A DNA stretch of 64,000 nucleotides from contig VXAU01003504.1 of NCBI GenBank assembly GCA_013399695.1, positions 603,746 through 667,745 of the forward strand, in the 5' to 3' direction. Both the position numbers and the translations under genes were made by a program. The notes beneath the pieces are model-generated. The model had not been told where the DNA came from, made no database searches, and saw only the letters and a program-made list of their open reading frames with translations. This DNA is from Formicarius rufipectus. Its lineage: Eukaryota; Chordata; Aves; Passeriformes; Formicariidae. Numbering within the stretch: position 1 is the first letter of the stretch; each line of letters opens with the position of its first letter. Of the stretch, positions 1-13,846 are shown in pieces.

Positions 1-3000
1 CACAGAATTCTTTTGTTTACAATAAATCTTTTATGCACATTTTTATCTGTGTTGATACCAGTTTGTCTACCTTCTTCCTGTTATGTTGCACATATTTACT
101 ATCCAGTACCTCAGTGAAGAAAAAAAACAAAAACCCAAACCAAAGCCCCAAGAGATATTGAGGCTCAGAAAGAACAATGATAAGATAATGAACAAAGACT
201 AGAGTGCCAGAGATGGTCTTCCAGATAATTCCAGCACCTAGGAATTCCTTACTGCTATACTAGGGGTGTAATTTCAAAAGTATTAATTCCACAAAACTCC
301 TAAGCTCATCTTCTTTGGCTCAGCTACAGTTTTAAATACTAAGTCAGAGTGGTGTAACAAAATTACAGTCATTAGAAAAATTGGTTTATGTCACTGAAAG
401 AGAGAGCCCATTTCTCTGAAGCAAGGGCATATACCAAGGTTCTCTTCTTCCTCTTACGAGTGTTAGATTCTAGACTATCTTCTCCAGCTTTGGTAATGAC
501 TAGAAGTTCACTTTTTCTGTTGAGGAGTGATGGAGATCAAAAGTTAAAACAAATTTTTCATCTTGGCATCCTTTCAGCTGGGCAAGAGTTGTCGGTTTGG
601 AGAGCTGGCACAAGCATCCAAACTGCTCAAAGGATTGTAAAGATGAGTCTAACATGAAAAAGGCACATCATGCTTAAAGCTCTTGAATATTTAAAGCTTA
701 TAGAACCCCTAGTGAGAAGAAGGCCTTGGCTTTGTTTTATACCAAAATGGTTAATTTTCCTTTCAGTCCATGCATGAATGGTATAATTAATTATACTGAG
801 TTTCCTTCTTCATTCTGTTATTATAAAGCATATATTACCAGAGCACATACTCCTTTGTTTGTAATCAAACTACTGTCTTGGATTGTCTTCGGCACAGAAA
901 ATGAGCATTTATGTCAGAGTCTCTAAGAATGTCTTTTAACAGTTAATATAAAACATTTAGAGCCCTGTAATTAGAGACAGTGAGGTTTAAGCAGAAGTTA
1001 CATAATTTCAAAAATGCTTCTACAGTCGTAGACACTCCATGTCAAAACATTCTTAGCTGATGCAAGGGCAACATTACACAAATTTTTAATGTTAACCACA
1101 GTTACACTATTGGAGAGTGCTGAGGTCAAGGCTGAAGGAAGGTTTTTAACACCAAGTACATGAAATACAACATAAAGCTGAAAAAATCAACCACACTCCA
1201 ATGCTGGCAACAAGGAACTGCCCTTCAGGCTAAGGCCGTGAGGTATGATTTGAAATCCCTGCTTTCAGTGATGATGCACTTGGAAGATCAAATTGCCATG
1301 CAAGACAACTATGAGGAGTCAAAGACACGGCCACACACCTCTTGGGGGATGGGAGCAAGGGGAGCACTTTGTTGAAGCAATACAGGAAACTGAACTAAGG
1401 AAAACACCGTTAGAGTTGGCTGGAAATGCTTAAGGTAGAAACCTGTGATATAAATTACAAATCTTCAGCAACATGTTTGATAAACACAAGATCTCTGCAT
1501 TCTCCCTGCCCCGGCTTCCTAACAGACCTACTAGTCTATTTTTTTATGTCACCATTACCATAATAACTTCCAGTGGAGGCAACCTGCAAGCACCTCAAAC
1601 TCACATCCAGGGCCTACAGCTACAGTTTTTCCATGAGTATCCTGCTCCTCATGTACCCAGAGACGAAAAGATTACAGTAATGCTCAGGAAAACAACAAAT
1701 GGAGCACTGCACAGAGGCTTAAGCTTCCAGATTTCACAAGAACTGGTGAGACATCAAGCAAGCAGAAAAAAAATTAGTCACTTGTAATAGTCAGATTTCA
1801 GACACCTGAATGCAAACTGCAGAAATTTTTAATAAAGCTGGAGGGTGGATAGAAGAGAATTAAGTGAAATACATAAGGAGAAGAGAAGGGGGGAAAACAC
1901 TACAGAAGGTGCAAATCAGAAAATAAACAGAAGAACATTTTAGCATTCAGAACAAAGCAGCAACATTGACATTGATGTTTCAAAGAAAAACATAGGAAAG
2001 CTTTTTTTGTGTTAATTGGAGAAGTTCAGGAATAATTGCTAGGACAGACTGAAGCAGGGAAAGGTATGCAAGAACTCTAAAGTGACACAGCAGAAAACCT
2101 GAGTCCTTCATCAGTTCTCTTCCTCCCCTTGCATAGCTGTGAGCAGGTGTGTTGGCCCATAACAGGAAGAAGATACTCATTTACAGGACAAAGTACTCAC
2201 AAGTAGAAAACGAGAATTTAAAATTCAGCAAGGCAAGTATTTGGGGAGTGAGAGCAGTTGGTGTTTTTCCTCCCCTCTAGAAAACAGGTGGAAACAAAGG
2301 TGAAAGGAAGGAACTCCAAAACACTGGAAAGTAGTGGGAATTCATTGAGCAGCATCTAATTCTGAACACAAGCTGTACAATAGTGGCTTTTGCCACCCTA
2401 GCGTTTGTGCTGAGAAAACCACAGAAGGTAGGTTTTGATGATCTAGATGGCTACCAATAGCTCTCCCCTCACAATTAAGATCTTTAAATGGCAAAAGTCT
2501 GTGAACACAACTCAAGTTATTTTATTTCACAAAGTTTACTGTCAGGAAAGGCCAACAGCCAATTTGAAGGGAAATTTGTACCAACATATTTCCTTTAACT
2601 GAATAAAAGAAATTAAGGATGGGCATATTATCTTAAAATGCTCTATTTTAGGTTACTGATCAATTTGAAGATGGGGAGTATTTTGTGCTCAAGGGCATAG
2701 TTGCCAAGCAGTTAATACCTGAACTCAGCATGTGTTCCTTGTCTAAAATAGCTTTATAAAAAGATTTCTCTTTTTTTAATAGTTGCAAGACTTTCAAGAA
2801 GCAAAAATTAAATTTAGAAGAGGCTTCAAATATGTACCTTACTCAAACAGATCTGATAAAGTAGACATGAGATAAGACATAGATTTGATAAAAAACACTA
2901 CTGATAAAAAAGGGGGGGGACAGCATTAACCTTTCCATATCAACAGTTCACTCTTTATGATTGCTAAAAGAATTGCACCCAGAGAAATAAGATCATACAT

Positions 3001-5460
3001 TCACTCTTGCCTTTGTCTCCTATAAACAGGGCTGGACTCAGTCTTCAAATAGTTGATGAAGCAGGTAGAATTAGCATCATTACACAGTCTGATAAGGTAG
3101 TCAGTAGCTGGGTAAGGCTGCAGAGGTAATTTATTTTGAAAAACAAATTTTGTTTCTCGAGGACAAAGATAGCAACAATTAAAAAGGACTTTGTTCAGCA
3201 CTTCAAATAAAGCAAAGATAATAAAAAGGTCTTCTATAGGAAGCAGGGAAAAATGAGTATAAGGGTCAGCTGATAAGAGCAAGAAGTATTTAAGCTATAA
3301 TGGAATAAATAGGTTCTCTCAACACTGAGAGAAAATGTGTATGTTGATGATTGATGCCACCAAAGGTGCCCCTGGGTACAAGAAGGAGAGAATTTATTAA
3401 AAGAAAATAAAAGCAAAAATTTGCTCACTTGAAATCTTACAGCAGAAAGGTTTTTTCCCCCATCCAAACAATAGCCCACAGAACACACTTCCACATCATT
3501 ACATACATGCAACTTTTGCAGTTTCTTATGGAAGAACACTTTTTCTTCTGCAGATGATCCAAGGTTTGACAGCAATGCAGTCCCTGGGAAGCAGATACTG
3601 CCTGAGAGACGCGGGCACACCAGCGAAGCTGTGGAAAGCAAGGAACACGTCTGGCAGGTCGTTGCAAGCACAGCCATGCTAAGGCCTGGCACTCCCCTGG
3701 TGAATTTAGGAAGTATTAATGACTTCCTGGATAGCTGCCTTGAACATCCAGCATTTGGGAAGGAGTTCCTGCAGTCTAGGAAATAGAGTTGTGTTGTTCT
3801 TTAAGGGATAGAAAAGACCCTTCTATATTCACACTTTCCCAGGTACAACATTCAAGACAAAAATACTTGAACACTCTTTAATTACCACATTCTCAGCTTA
3901 TTGAAAATGTGCTATAAGCTGAATTCACAAAGGTGAGAAGAATACCAGATATCCCTGTTCCTAACCACTTGTACTGCTAACACCAGTGGAGATTTATTTC
4001 TTATTACTGTATTTGGGGCTTATGGCAGGCTGGAGCTTTGAACAGAACCTCATCCCAAGCAGCTACTGCTTGTGTCCATCCAGAGCTATTCCTTCAGTCA
4101 CTGAGCCTGAGCTCCTGTTTGAATTGCAAAAAGGATTTTAGCATGGGCATCTCACTTTGTTTTGCCTTTGATGCTATGGCCTTTTGCACAGGAAATATAA
4201 AATTTGTCACAAGATTAAAACTTGCAAGAGCACATCAGAAGATACTTAAGCATCTTCTGCAGGATATTAATGTAAAACTTAATGATTAAAATATATAGCT
4301 AAAGGACTCTGTATGTGATTTTTTTTTTGTTTGCTTTTAAAATACCTCAGTTTGAAGTGAATAACCAGAAATGCTACAAATCCTCCTTTTATAAACCATC
4401 TGGAGTAGCTGAACAACAGCTTTGAACAATACATTAACTTCAAAAATCCTAGAGAAATCTGAAGTTCACTCCTTTTTCCATTTTTGGTTGTTTTTTTGTT
4501 TGTTTGTTTTGTGGGTTTTGTGTGTTTTGGTTTTTTTAATTTCCAAATGATTCATCATGGTTAGCAGAGCAGGTATAAAAAACCTGGGGTGGAGAAGTAT
4601 TTTGCAGCTGCTTCTTTTTCCTAAGGAAAACTGCATGAAAAAATAGCTTTAAATTCTCAACCCCCTCCAGACACTTGGGAGTGGGTGTTGAGATGGTAAT
4701 AAAAGAACAGTGTCTTTGTTTAGGGAAATACAGATTGTCCCGTGCTGATGCTTTGCCCCAAGGGTGCTGTCACAGGGGAGCAGATGCACCGAGGGAGGAG
4801 AAGCATGTTTCTGTTATCTATCAACCAGATGAAAACACTTTCAATTTTGAATAAATTAAGATTTAATAATCCCTCTCACTTGCTAAAAGTTCATGTGTGT
4901 ATTTGTAATAGGCAGTGTTGCTTTGCTTGCGTGTTACTCTTAGCACAGGACTGTAGAAATAGAGGTGGAAAGGATTATTCTTTTGCTTGGGGGTGACACA
5001 CATCTGTGTGTGCAGGCACAGGGTGTTTTAGTGCCTATCAGCACAATGCTAACCGCATTTCCTTTGGTGTGATTGTTTGGGGGTTGTTTTAAAAAAGAAA
5101 GGAACAAAGATAATTGCAAATACCAAAACTGAGTGATGTTTATTTTTGGTGGGGCTTATCAGCTAAGCATATGTGCTCTCATCACAAGGTCCTCAGTGTG
5201 TCCCACTTGAGCAGTTCCCCTGGTCAGTTTTGCATCTCCTGCTGTTGCTGCCCCTCACCGAGTGCCCCTGGGCATGAGGAGACATCTGCTGATCGGGCAG
5301 AGTTACACCCCGGGCATCCTACACAGCTGTCCTCATCCAACCCATCAGTTCTGAGTTCTTTCAGCCAGGGTTGTGAGATACCCTTGAAGTTGTTCCCAGC
5401 TGGGGTGCAGCCAGAGGGTTTTTAATCCTTTCCCCCTCTGCGTACTTTATAAATGTGTAC
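1..5460. other. Intergenic, nothing recognised
   Basis: AT-rich sequence with only short random-looking open frames, and no repeats I recognise beyond T-rich (TTTG)-type sequence around 4485-4540. No splice-bounded domain was found on either strand. Confidence 0.6.
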
Positions 5461-5651
5461 TTTCTGGATGTTACTTCTCAGAGTGGTGTTGGTCTTTCTA
5501 AAGAGCTGTGGCTTTCAGGTGAAGCCCAAGCTAAGCAACAATCCATCACGTTTTCTTTCCTAGGAGCACAGCTTTGTTTACTAAACATCTACTAAAAAGT
5601 GCTGATCCGTTTTGGAGTTATATTTCGAAGAACATTCTAACCCTGAAACTC
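5461..5651 (+). repeat. Direct repeat, copy A (about 190 bp)
   Basis: Shares a long ordered match with 6789-6962: cttctcagagtggtgttggt, ctttctaaagagct, tttcaggtgaagcc, tttcctaggagcacagcttt, then a gttttggag-tatatttc and cattctaacc ending. The two copies differ by substitutions and small indels. No coding potential is apparent. Confidence 0.85.
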
Positions 5652-6229
5652 CTCCACCATCCCAGTCTCTGTTCAGCTGCTCAGCTGTGCTCCAGGACAC
5701 TGAGCCACTGCCTTTGCATGTGACCACTTTCCAGACTGAACAAACACAGAGGGCAGCCACAAATGTCCTAGAACTGAGAGGTGGGAGAAACAAGAAAAAA
5801 ACCCTAAAAGCTGTGAAAGTAGAACAGACAACCAAAGAATGCAAAAAATAATACTGATAAGGCAGCAGCAAAAGAATAAGCCAGGCTGGTAGCAGCCAGT
5901 GACAGTGAAAAAGTGACACAATAAAAACTCAGTTATTGAGTTAGGAGAGCCCTTTGGACACAAAAGACTGAATTGAACAAAAGCTGTGGGTTGCTTTGTT
6001 CTTGTATATTTTTTTTTTTCAGAAGCATAAGGCATGAAATATTGCAATGATAACAGATATGGGAATAGAAGAAAACAAAAACCCTCAAGCAAGGAAAATT
6101 CTTCGAGGGTATATTTAGGATGGACTGAAAGGGTAATTTGGTTCTAAATATCATCTGCAACAAAACAACCCAAGAGGTGTGAGTAGGATGGGACACATTT
6201 GCCTATGCTTGCATTTCTCAGTGCAGCTT

Positions 6230-6545
6230 TCAATTACAGAGTCATGGAGTCATTAAGATTGGAAAAGACCTCTAAGATCATCTGATGACTCAGCACTGCC
6301 AGGTCCACCTCTGGACCATGACCTCTCCCCAGCGCATTGACATGGGTTTTGAGAACTTCCAGGATGATGATTCCACCACTTCCCTGGGCAGGCTGTTCCG
6401 ATACCTGAGCACCCTTTCAGTGAAGAGAGTTTCCCCACTATCGGATCTAAACCACCCCTGGGACAACTTGAGGCCATTTCCTCTTGTCCTAGCACTTGTT
6501 TCCTGGGAGAAGAGATGGACCCACCTCACTACAACCTCCTTTCAG
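6230..6545 (-). mobile_element. CR1 LINE, 3' end fragment
   Basis: The plus strand shows the reverse complement of the avian CR1 3' end: gagtcatggagtcattaaga, ttggaaaagacctctaagat, then cagcactgccaggtccacc and gattccaccacttccctggg. CR1 copies are usually 5'-truncated like this. On the minus strand a decayed frame still reads RNSLPREVVESSSWKFSKPM, the CR1 ORF2 C-terminus. Confidence 0.9.
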
Positions 6546-6788
6546 GGAGCCAGAGAGAGCAATCAAGTTACAACAGAGAGCAATTATGTGTTACTAAAGG
6601 ACTAGTGCTGGTCCGGGGAGGCAAGGCAACAATGCTCCCTGGCCAGCCCATTCCCACCTGGTGTGCCAAGGGGGTCCTTCCTTCTTCAGCAAAGCCAATC
6701 CTTGGCCACAGGACAGCGTCGGGACCATCCTGGGGGTGTCCCACCTTTGCACAAAAGCAAATGGTGATGCTCCTGCCTTGAAATCCAG

Positions 6789-6962
6789 CCTTTCTGGAGG
6801 TTGCTTCTCAGGGTGGTGTTGGTCTTTCTAAACAGCTTTCAGGTGAAGCCGGAGGTAAGGAGCAATCAATCAGTTATTCTTTCCTAGGAGCATAGCTTTG
6901 TCTTGGCTAAAAGATGCTAATCAGTTTTGGAGGTATATTTCTAGGAGCATGCTAACCTCAAA
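6789..6962 (+). repeat. Direct repeat, copy B (about 175 bp)
   Basis: Partner of 5461-5651, about 1.33 kb downstream in the same orientation, with the CR1 fragment at 6.23-6.55 kb lying between the two. It ends with agttttggaggtatatttct and catgctaacctcaaaactt. Flanking sequences outside the match do not align by eye. Confidence 0.85.
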
Positions 6963-9900
6963 ACTTGTTACCAACAGGGATATTACCTCTGAGAAAAAGC
7001 TTCTGTGGCGATCCAAGGAAGAGTTTGTTTGTAATTTTAATTTCCCCATATTGCCAGCTGCGATTGTTTCAGGCTGTGTTGCTGGTAGCTAATCAGGCAG
7101 CCAGAGGCCTGAATTTTTAGTAGTGGCTGGCAGGCAGTTGCTACTATTCCATCCTTCCATGGTTGCCAGATGTGATAGGAGCATGAGCAGGACCTCAGTG
7201 TGCAGCCTACCTTCATGCTACCACTATGTCTATCTGAGTGTGAAGCCAGAGTAAGCTCATGGCCTGTAAAAGTTCTGCTGAGAACGTGCTTGAGTGAGGA
7301 ATCAGTTGTATTCCCCTACCCCAGCACCTTGGGTAAATACAACTTGTTTCTCATGAGATCTGCAGGAATCCAGTGACTTCCATACCTTTTCATCCTCAAA
7401 AGGTGTCTGCACTGTTTTGGTCTGTTTCAGTTCAAAAATTGATATTGCCCTATTTCAAGCATAAAAAAAAAATGACAGAACTAAAAGTAAACCCTTGGGG
7501 GGAACATCATCTCTTTCAGGTAAGAGCTCTGTCTGTTGCCCTGCTGAACTAATGATTCAGGCTTATAAAAGTAATTTAATAGTTTCTTATTTTTCTTCAA
7601 GCTTGTGGGATCAGGGTGTTTAGGGAAACTGTGCAATGCTTTAAGCCATTTTCATGCTTTGTTTTTAGTATTTCTGAAATCAGCCAGTGAACAGGTGTCA
7701 TTCTGGATCTGAATGCTGATGGGCTCTTCTCCCCCAAAGCTGGAAGATTTTAGCCAGTCCTGCTTGTTACAAACATAGCACAGCACTGCCCATTTTATAC
7801 CCTCAGATCACCCTCCTGTGTGAAGGACATCCAGAACACAGATCATCCCATCCTTTGGGAGTTAAGCACTTTTCCAGCCCTGCAGAAACCCCGGTGCTGT
7901 TTGTGCAGAGCAGGCACAGACACCGGTTCGGTGCTTCGGCAGCCTTGCGGTGACAGCCCTGTTATTTACCACCCATTTGCTGTACAGCATTAATACTCTG
8001 CGGGCTAACACACAGCTTGTTCCTGCTCTCCCTTCTGTGTGCCTTTGATGTATCAGACACATAAATAGTGCTTTGCAGGGCTGTGTTCAGAGAGGGCTCG
8101 TGCTTTGGTTTGTCTGCTGCCGCTCCATCTGTGTGAGCTGGAAACTAATAAAAATGGAGGCACCAGCTTTGCTGTCAGCAGCATGCACTTACGTGGACGC
8201 TGTTGCCTGGAACCTTTTAGGGGAAAAAAATGTATTGGAAATATCTTCTATGGTGTTTTCAGCCAGCAGAGGGGCAGGGCAGCTTTTTCTCTTGCTAGCG
8301 ATGTCCAAAAAAAATCCCCATTGTAATATCTAGTGCTTATTATCCTCCTTGATAGCTTTCTGCTATCCTGCTACAGTTGGCATGATCGAGCACATCTTTA
8401 CTGCAGTGTATCTTTCACATGTGCAGTCCACCCTTAAGAGAGGCACTTTGGCTGAATAGCTCAGAAAACCTCTTAAATAAGTTTAAACTGTTGCACTTTT
8501 ACAGCCATGTGCAGGTATTTTTCTCCATCCCTATTTCCCCTTCCACCCCCGAGCAGGTCCCAAAAAGCAGCTGAAAACACTGAAACCCACAATTACACAG
8601 CCCCACAGTCAATTGGCACAAGTCACACCAACAAAAGCTGGGGAGAAAAATTAAAGTTCAAATGCCCAAAACAAGTCAAGCCCCAACTACGCTGAATAAT
8701 TTCAAGGGCAGATCTAAAACACACATAACAACACAAATATTTTTATGATCTCAGTTAGGAGACTCCACCTCTTTGGGGCCACAAACAAAGTTAGGTCACT
8801 GCAAAAACATCTTGAACTGAAAAACCCCAGCAGGAGAATGCACCCTTCCTTGGGGTTTTAACTATTAAAGCCCTATAAAGCAAAAACATTTATATATATA
8901 AACAAAACTGGGATAAAATCAATACGTTTAGTAGGATTTTTTCATATTCTACTTTAAAGCTTAATGTTATCCTCAGGGTGCTTTTTAAGCCTGATGCTGA
9001 GACTGAAGCACAGGTGATGCCCACCTGAGGACAGCTTTTTCACCTCTTTATGGAATCCTGGCAGTCACTGGAGAACTGAAAGCAAGCTTGGAGCTGGGGG
9101 ACAAAGTGGCTGGTGGTGAACAGTGGCACTGCCTGCACATCACCCTGGTCCAAGTGCTCATGCCACGAGTGAGGGATGCACAAGAATCTGAGGAGGGGGA
9201 GAGCTGTAATTACATTTCTTCGGCAGTAATTATATGTATTTCACACGGCTTAGCTGATGCCATGTGGTACAATAGGTGCTGTGAAAAAAATACCCATTTA
9301 TTAAGTAATTTTATTGCATAATAATTAACAGCTAATCACTTGCGAGTTAAGATGCTCTGGGAACAGACCCAATTCACAGTCTGTGTTGCCTCCTTCCAGG
9401 AAATCTCGCTGTTTAAACGGCGAGACCTCACCCCCACCAAACCTCCTCCTCCTCTGCTCCATCCCCGCAGCGCCTGTGCCGTACACAGGGAATAGCTGTG
9501 TGTGGCAGCACTTCCAACAGAGAAATCAGACTCTCCAGTCATATCCCCAGGGGAGGCATCCAGCTGCATCCTCTGGACACGGAGGAAACAGGAGAACAGG
9601 CTTTTAGACCATGCTAGAAGGAAAAACGCCATCTTCAGGCTGCATGTCTCTCTCTGCCCCGTTAATTTGCGGCTGTCACAGATGTATCTACACTTCACAC
9701 ATCCACCACACCTCCCATCTCGGCGTGACAGTGCCTACCTGGAAGCTGCTTCAGCCTCCCCATGCTGCCACTGTCTGTCCTCGAAACTACACCACAGGAT
9801 GGCTTCATTCGAAGCTTTCAGCCCTAAAGCTGCTCAGATGCCAAGCCAAAGGCTTTCCAAGCCTGCCCTCGCCGTGCTTGCCCCTTCCCTGCGGTGCCCA

Positions 9901-11379
9901 TTTGTCAGCTTGTGTGGCCACGCCTGCACCTTCTCCAGCAGCCCAGCTCTGACTGAATTTGAGGGATTTGGGATCACACAAAAGCTCTGCACATCAGCAA
10001 TGGCCATCCCACCAAGTGGCAGCATTTGGGCTTTGAAACCATCATTGCTGGCTCTCCAAGAGCTACTGTGGGGGGAAGTTCCATGGGAAATCACTGCTCA
10101 GAAGCAGCCTGAGCTTTCTCGGAGATGGGGTTTTCCACATCATTCCCAAGTAACTTCTTAGCCATATTTGCTGCATTTTTCTGTCTCACAGTCACTCACT
10201 TGGGTGAGTATCACCCAGGCACTCAACAAAGTACCACTAAAAGTTTCTGCACTTGAGCTGATATGGCAAAAAATACTTTCTCCAGGAGGGTTTGTCCTCA
10301 GTTTGTGGTTATATTACAGCCTCACCAGCCCAGTGCAATTCAAACCTAGAGCCACATTTCCATATTTTCTCTTTTCCTATATGCTCTAGAAGCATATACC
10401 AGCACTTGGTGAGGGTTGTCCTCCTAAGTCCTCTCTCTAGGTCACGGAAGGAGATCTGAGCCTCTGGGGAACTCCCTCAGGGTGACAATAACCTCAGTGA
10501 CACCCCAGCCTCTAATAACTGGTAGGTAGCACAGATAGAGGAGTGGTGTCCCAGCAGGCTGTGACCACCCACATCCCTTTCCCAGCTCTTTCCTGGCTGT
10601 GGGAAAGAAAATTGAAGTCATTTCCAGCATCTCCCTTCACAGCAATTCTTCCCACACATTAGTTGTTGCTGTCACCACTCAGGCTAAGGTACAAGCCATG
10701 ACCACCACATGTTGAGTGAGATGTCTCCCATTTTTCATGGCTTTTCTGATAAGGTAGGTGCAAATGGATAGAACGGAGGGTCTCCCACAAGGAACTACCT
10801 CCACATCTTCTGCCCTAGCTTGATGACTTGTGTCCAAGTGCTTTGGACAGTGCTCAGTGGCTAGATGAGGCTTGCCCTGCCAGATTCAAAACCCAGGAAA
10901 AAGAGTCAGATAAACTTGAAGCATTTGAGAAGAAGGTATTCAACCACGGTTAGTAAATGTCCTTAAANTCAAATACTGCTCCTTCCCTGCAGCTCCTAGG
11001 ATGTGTTTCAGTCTCCAAGTAAATTGTGGACCCTCTGAAACCTCGGTGTGCACCACAGGCATGTAGCAGTAATGCATGAGAGAACATTCCTACTGCAAAA
11101 GAAAAATCATTTGTGATGGCCCATAAATCAACAGAGTGTGTCATTTCATATGGCCAAGGGCTGTGAGCAAGCAGAGTGCTGCACAGTGAGGTGACAAATT
11201 CAGTTTGGATGTCAGAAGCAGCAGAGCTTTCCAGTCAATCTCTGAGTGCAGTGACCAAATTCAGATTTACAGATCCAGCAGATTTGACTTGTTTTATTGT
11301 CTATTCATTCATTTCACTGCAGATGAGAGAGAAGATGCCAATACCCTGACCTGCAGCAGAGGGAATGAAGTTAAAGGTA
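6963..11379. other. Intergenic, no gene recognised
   Basis: Apart from the AT-rich block at 9.2-9.35 kb, I see no repeats or coding domains. The longest open frame (9502-10161, plus, 219 codons) has no domain, no similarity I recognise, and overlaps several other frames, as chance frames do in GC-richer sequence. Confidence 0.5.
9190..9350. other. Possible conserved non-coding element, homeodomain-site rich
   Basis: A compact block with repeated TAATTA-type cores (ctgtaattacatttcttcgg, agtaattatatg, ataattaacagctaatcact) in a region without repeats or coding frames. Confidence 0.3.
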
Positions 11380-12230
11380 GATGCCACCTCAGCAAGTTCA
11401 CTGAGGACACAAAGCTGGGAGGAACGACTGATACCCCAGAGTGGTCTGGGACACTACCCAGAAGTACTGGATATTCAGTATGGGAGTGCCCCAGAGTGCT
11501 GGGGCTTCAGAAGGACCTTGACAGGTTGGAGAGATGGGCAGAGAAGAACCTTCTGAAATTCAACAAGGACAAATGGAGGGTCCTGCACCTGGGGTAGAAC
11601 AATCCCCATGTACCAGCACAGGCTGGGGCCAATGTGCTGGAAAGAAGCTCTATGGAAAAGGACTTGAGAGTCCTGGTGAACAACAAGCTGTCCATGAGCC
11701 AGCAGTGCCCTTGTTGTCAAGAAGGCCAAAGGGAGCCTGGGGTGCACTAGGAAGATCATTGCCAGCAGGTCAAGGTAGGTGGTTCCACCCCTCACTTTAG
11801 CCCTGCTCAGGCCACATTTGAAGTGGTGTGTCCAGTTCTAGACAAGAGAGACATGGAGCTCCTGGAGCAGGTCCAGTGGAGGGCAGAAAAGAGGATTAAG
11901 GGACTGGAACATCCCTCTTAAAAGGACAGGCTGAGGGAGCTGGACCTGTTCAGCATAAAGAAGAGACAACTGAGCAGGGACCACATAAATGTGTGCCAGT
12001 ATCTGAAAGGAGGGTGTCAGAGAATGGATTAGGCTCTTCTTGGTGGCAGCAACCAATAGGACACGAGGCAACAGGCAAAAACTGATACATAGGAAGTTCC
12101 ACCTGGACGTGAGGAAGAACTTCTTTGCTATGCAGTAACCACACATCAGAACACATTGTCCAGAGAGATTGTGGAGTCCTCCCTCACTGGAGATATTCCA
12201 GAACTGTCTGGACACAATCCTGTGCCATGT
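11380..12230 (+). mobile_element. CR1 LINE, C-terminal half of reverse-transcriptase ORF, decayed
   Basis: Reads in the plus direction through typical CR1 ORF2 C-terminal sequence in shifting frames: FTEDTKLGG, DLDRLERWAEKNLLKFNKDK, WRVLHLG, then the KDLGVLVNNKLS and LERVQW-type stretches and the final FHLDVRKNFF region. Several frameshifts and small indels show it is long dead. The normal CR1 3' tail is missing. Confidence 0.9.
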
Positions 12231-13786
12231 GCATGGGATCCAAACCTTACCTTACCGGGACAGAGTCGAGTTTGCAACCTGAAGAACCCCCGAGCCCTTC
12301 GTGCAGCCAGGGAGAGAAAAGGGCCAAATTCAAGGCAAGACAATGACAGTATTATTTTAGCCCTTGTTGCTTTTCTTTGATCTCAGTGAGGGGGGAAAAA
12401 AAGCGCACACTGTGCAGACCCATTAACAGTTTCTTTCTCTTTACAATGGAAAATTACACCCACTTATCTGCCCCCTAAGGAGATGTTTGCATTTAATTCT
12501 CTGCTATTTGCAAAATGCTTGGATAAACCGTGCATAGAAAATGGTTGACAAGCGCTATTTGCTCCACACATGTCAAAAGCAGCAACGATCAGGATGTCTT
12601 TGGGAGACCCATTTTTCTCTGGCCTTCCCCCTGCCCAAGCCTGGATGGCACCAAACAGTGCTGAAGCGAGTTGCTGCTGGGGCAGTGTGTGCAGGGAGGT
12701 GTTAGTTCTGCTTCACACATCTCTGCAGGCAGGAGGGCCCCACCAGCATCAGATGATTAGGATGAGCGCGTTATTACCCCTCGGCAGAGGGGCAGCACAG
12801 CTGCCAGCCAAGCACAGGGGATGATACTTGTTTTGTCAGCTCGGTGAAAATAAAATACTCTGGGCCCGATTTGCACAACATTGCCATTTATAATACCCCT
12901 ATCTGTACCCCAGCCCTCTCCTTTAGCAAATCCCCCTCCACACTGAAAGTTGTTTCTTCTCCAATTCAACAGCTGAGATAAAGGAACTGCTTTCCTCTTT
13001 TCCTTTTTTTTTNNNNNNNNNNNNNNNNNNNNNNNNNNNNNNNNNGGGGGGAGGAGTGGATGAAAGAGTTATTCTAGAGAAAGACCCCAGGTCACCTTTT
13101 GACTTCTTCACTAGTATCCTCACCATCTCCCTTCAGAGAAACAAAAGTAGGGTCTTTTCCAAACGCTGAGCTGAACATATATACGTGTATGCATATGCAA
13201 ACTGCTTCAATTAGCCCAACACCTCCACAGCACTTCTCGCTCAACAAGCGCAAGGAGACCCTCTCCAAGCGGCACCAACCGGTCTGTTTCGCTCAGGGCC
13301 CCTCAGCCGTGCCCCACATCTGGCAGCATCGCCCAGGCCAGCTGCATCTCGCGCCCTTCCAGGGTTTTTGGTGGCAGACAGCTCCCTCCAGTGGGGCGTT
13401 TGCCACCACACCACTCACACTGCTTCCCGGAGGAAAGTGGTAATTCAAATTTAAAATCCCCTGAAACCAGACAAATAGAGGCTACCAGCCCTCCAGCTGC
13501 AGGACAAGCTGGGGAGGACAAGCCAGGCAGGACAACTGGGGTTAGTGGGGGTGCTTTTTGCAAACAGCATCCATGTAAGCATCAAAAATGCCATCCCCAG
13601 CATTCAGTGAGTAGGGGCTCACCTGCCATAACCTGACCAGGATTCTCACCAAAATTTTAAGTCAAGTTCTGGGGGGAAGAAGAAGAAATACCCCACAGAT
13701 CCTCAGGTGATGCCAGGGCTTCCCAAAGAACTCTGCCTTAGGGGCAGGAAAAAGCATGCAGCACTGAGCAGGAATGCAGAGTAACT
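12231..13786. other. Intergenic flank 3' of the CUB gene
   Basis: Mixed-composition sequence with the short gap at 13013-13045. No domain, RNA gene or repeat family was recognised. Confidence 0.5.
13013..13045. other. Short assembly gap (33 Ns)
   Basis: Sits between a T run and a G run (tttttttt before, gggggg after), suggesting a low-complexity sequence the assembler could not resolve. Single unknown bases also occur at 10968 and 16470. Confidence 0.99.
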
Positions 13787-13846
13787 TTTAATTTCATAAA
13801 TTTCATAAATTATTCCCTTTTTTCCTTAAAAAAGAAGGTGTTTAAT
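13787..13846 (-). terminator. Candidate polyadenylation signals of the CUB/SEA/EGF gene
   Basis: Two ATTAAA hexamers on the minus strand (13846-13841 and 13792-13787) lie 290-350 nt after the stop codon in an AT-rich patch. ATTAAA is the commonest variant of AATAAA, and I saw no AATAAA between the stop and this point. A 3' UTR of roughly 0.3-0.4 kb is inferred. Confidence 0.4.

Noticed and set aside
9502..10161. 219-codon plus-strand frame
   Set aside because: No recognisable domain or signal; overlapping frames of similar size on both strands suggest chance openness in GC-richer DNA.
11475..12215. Several minus-strand frames around 11.5-12.2 kb
   Set aside because: They are shadows of the plus-strand CR1 ORF2 remnant.
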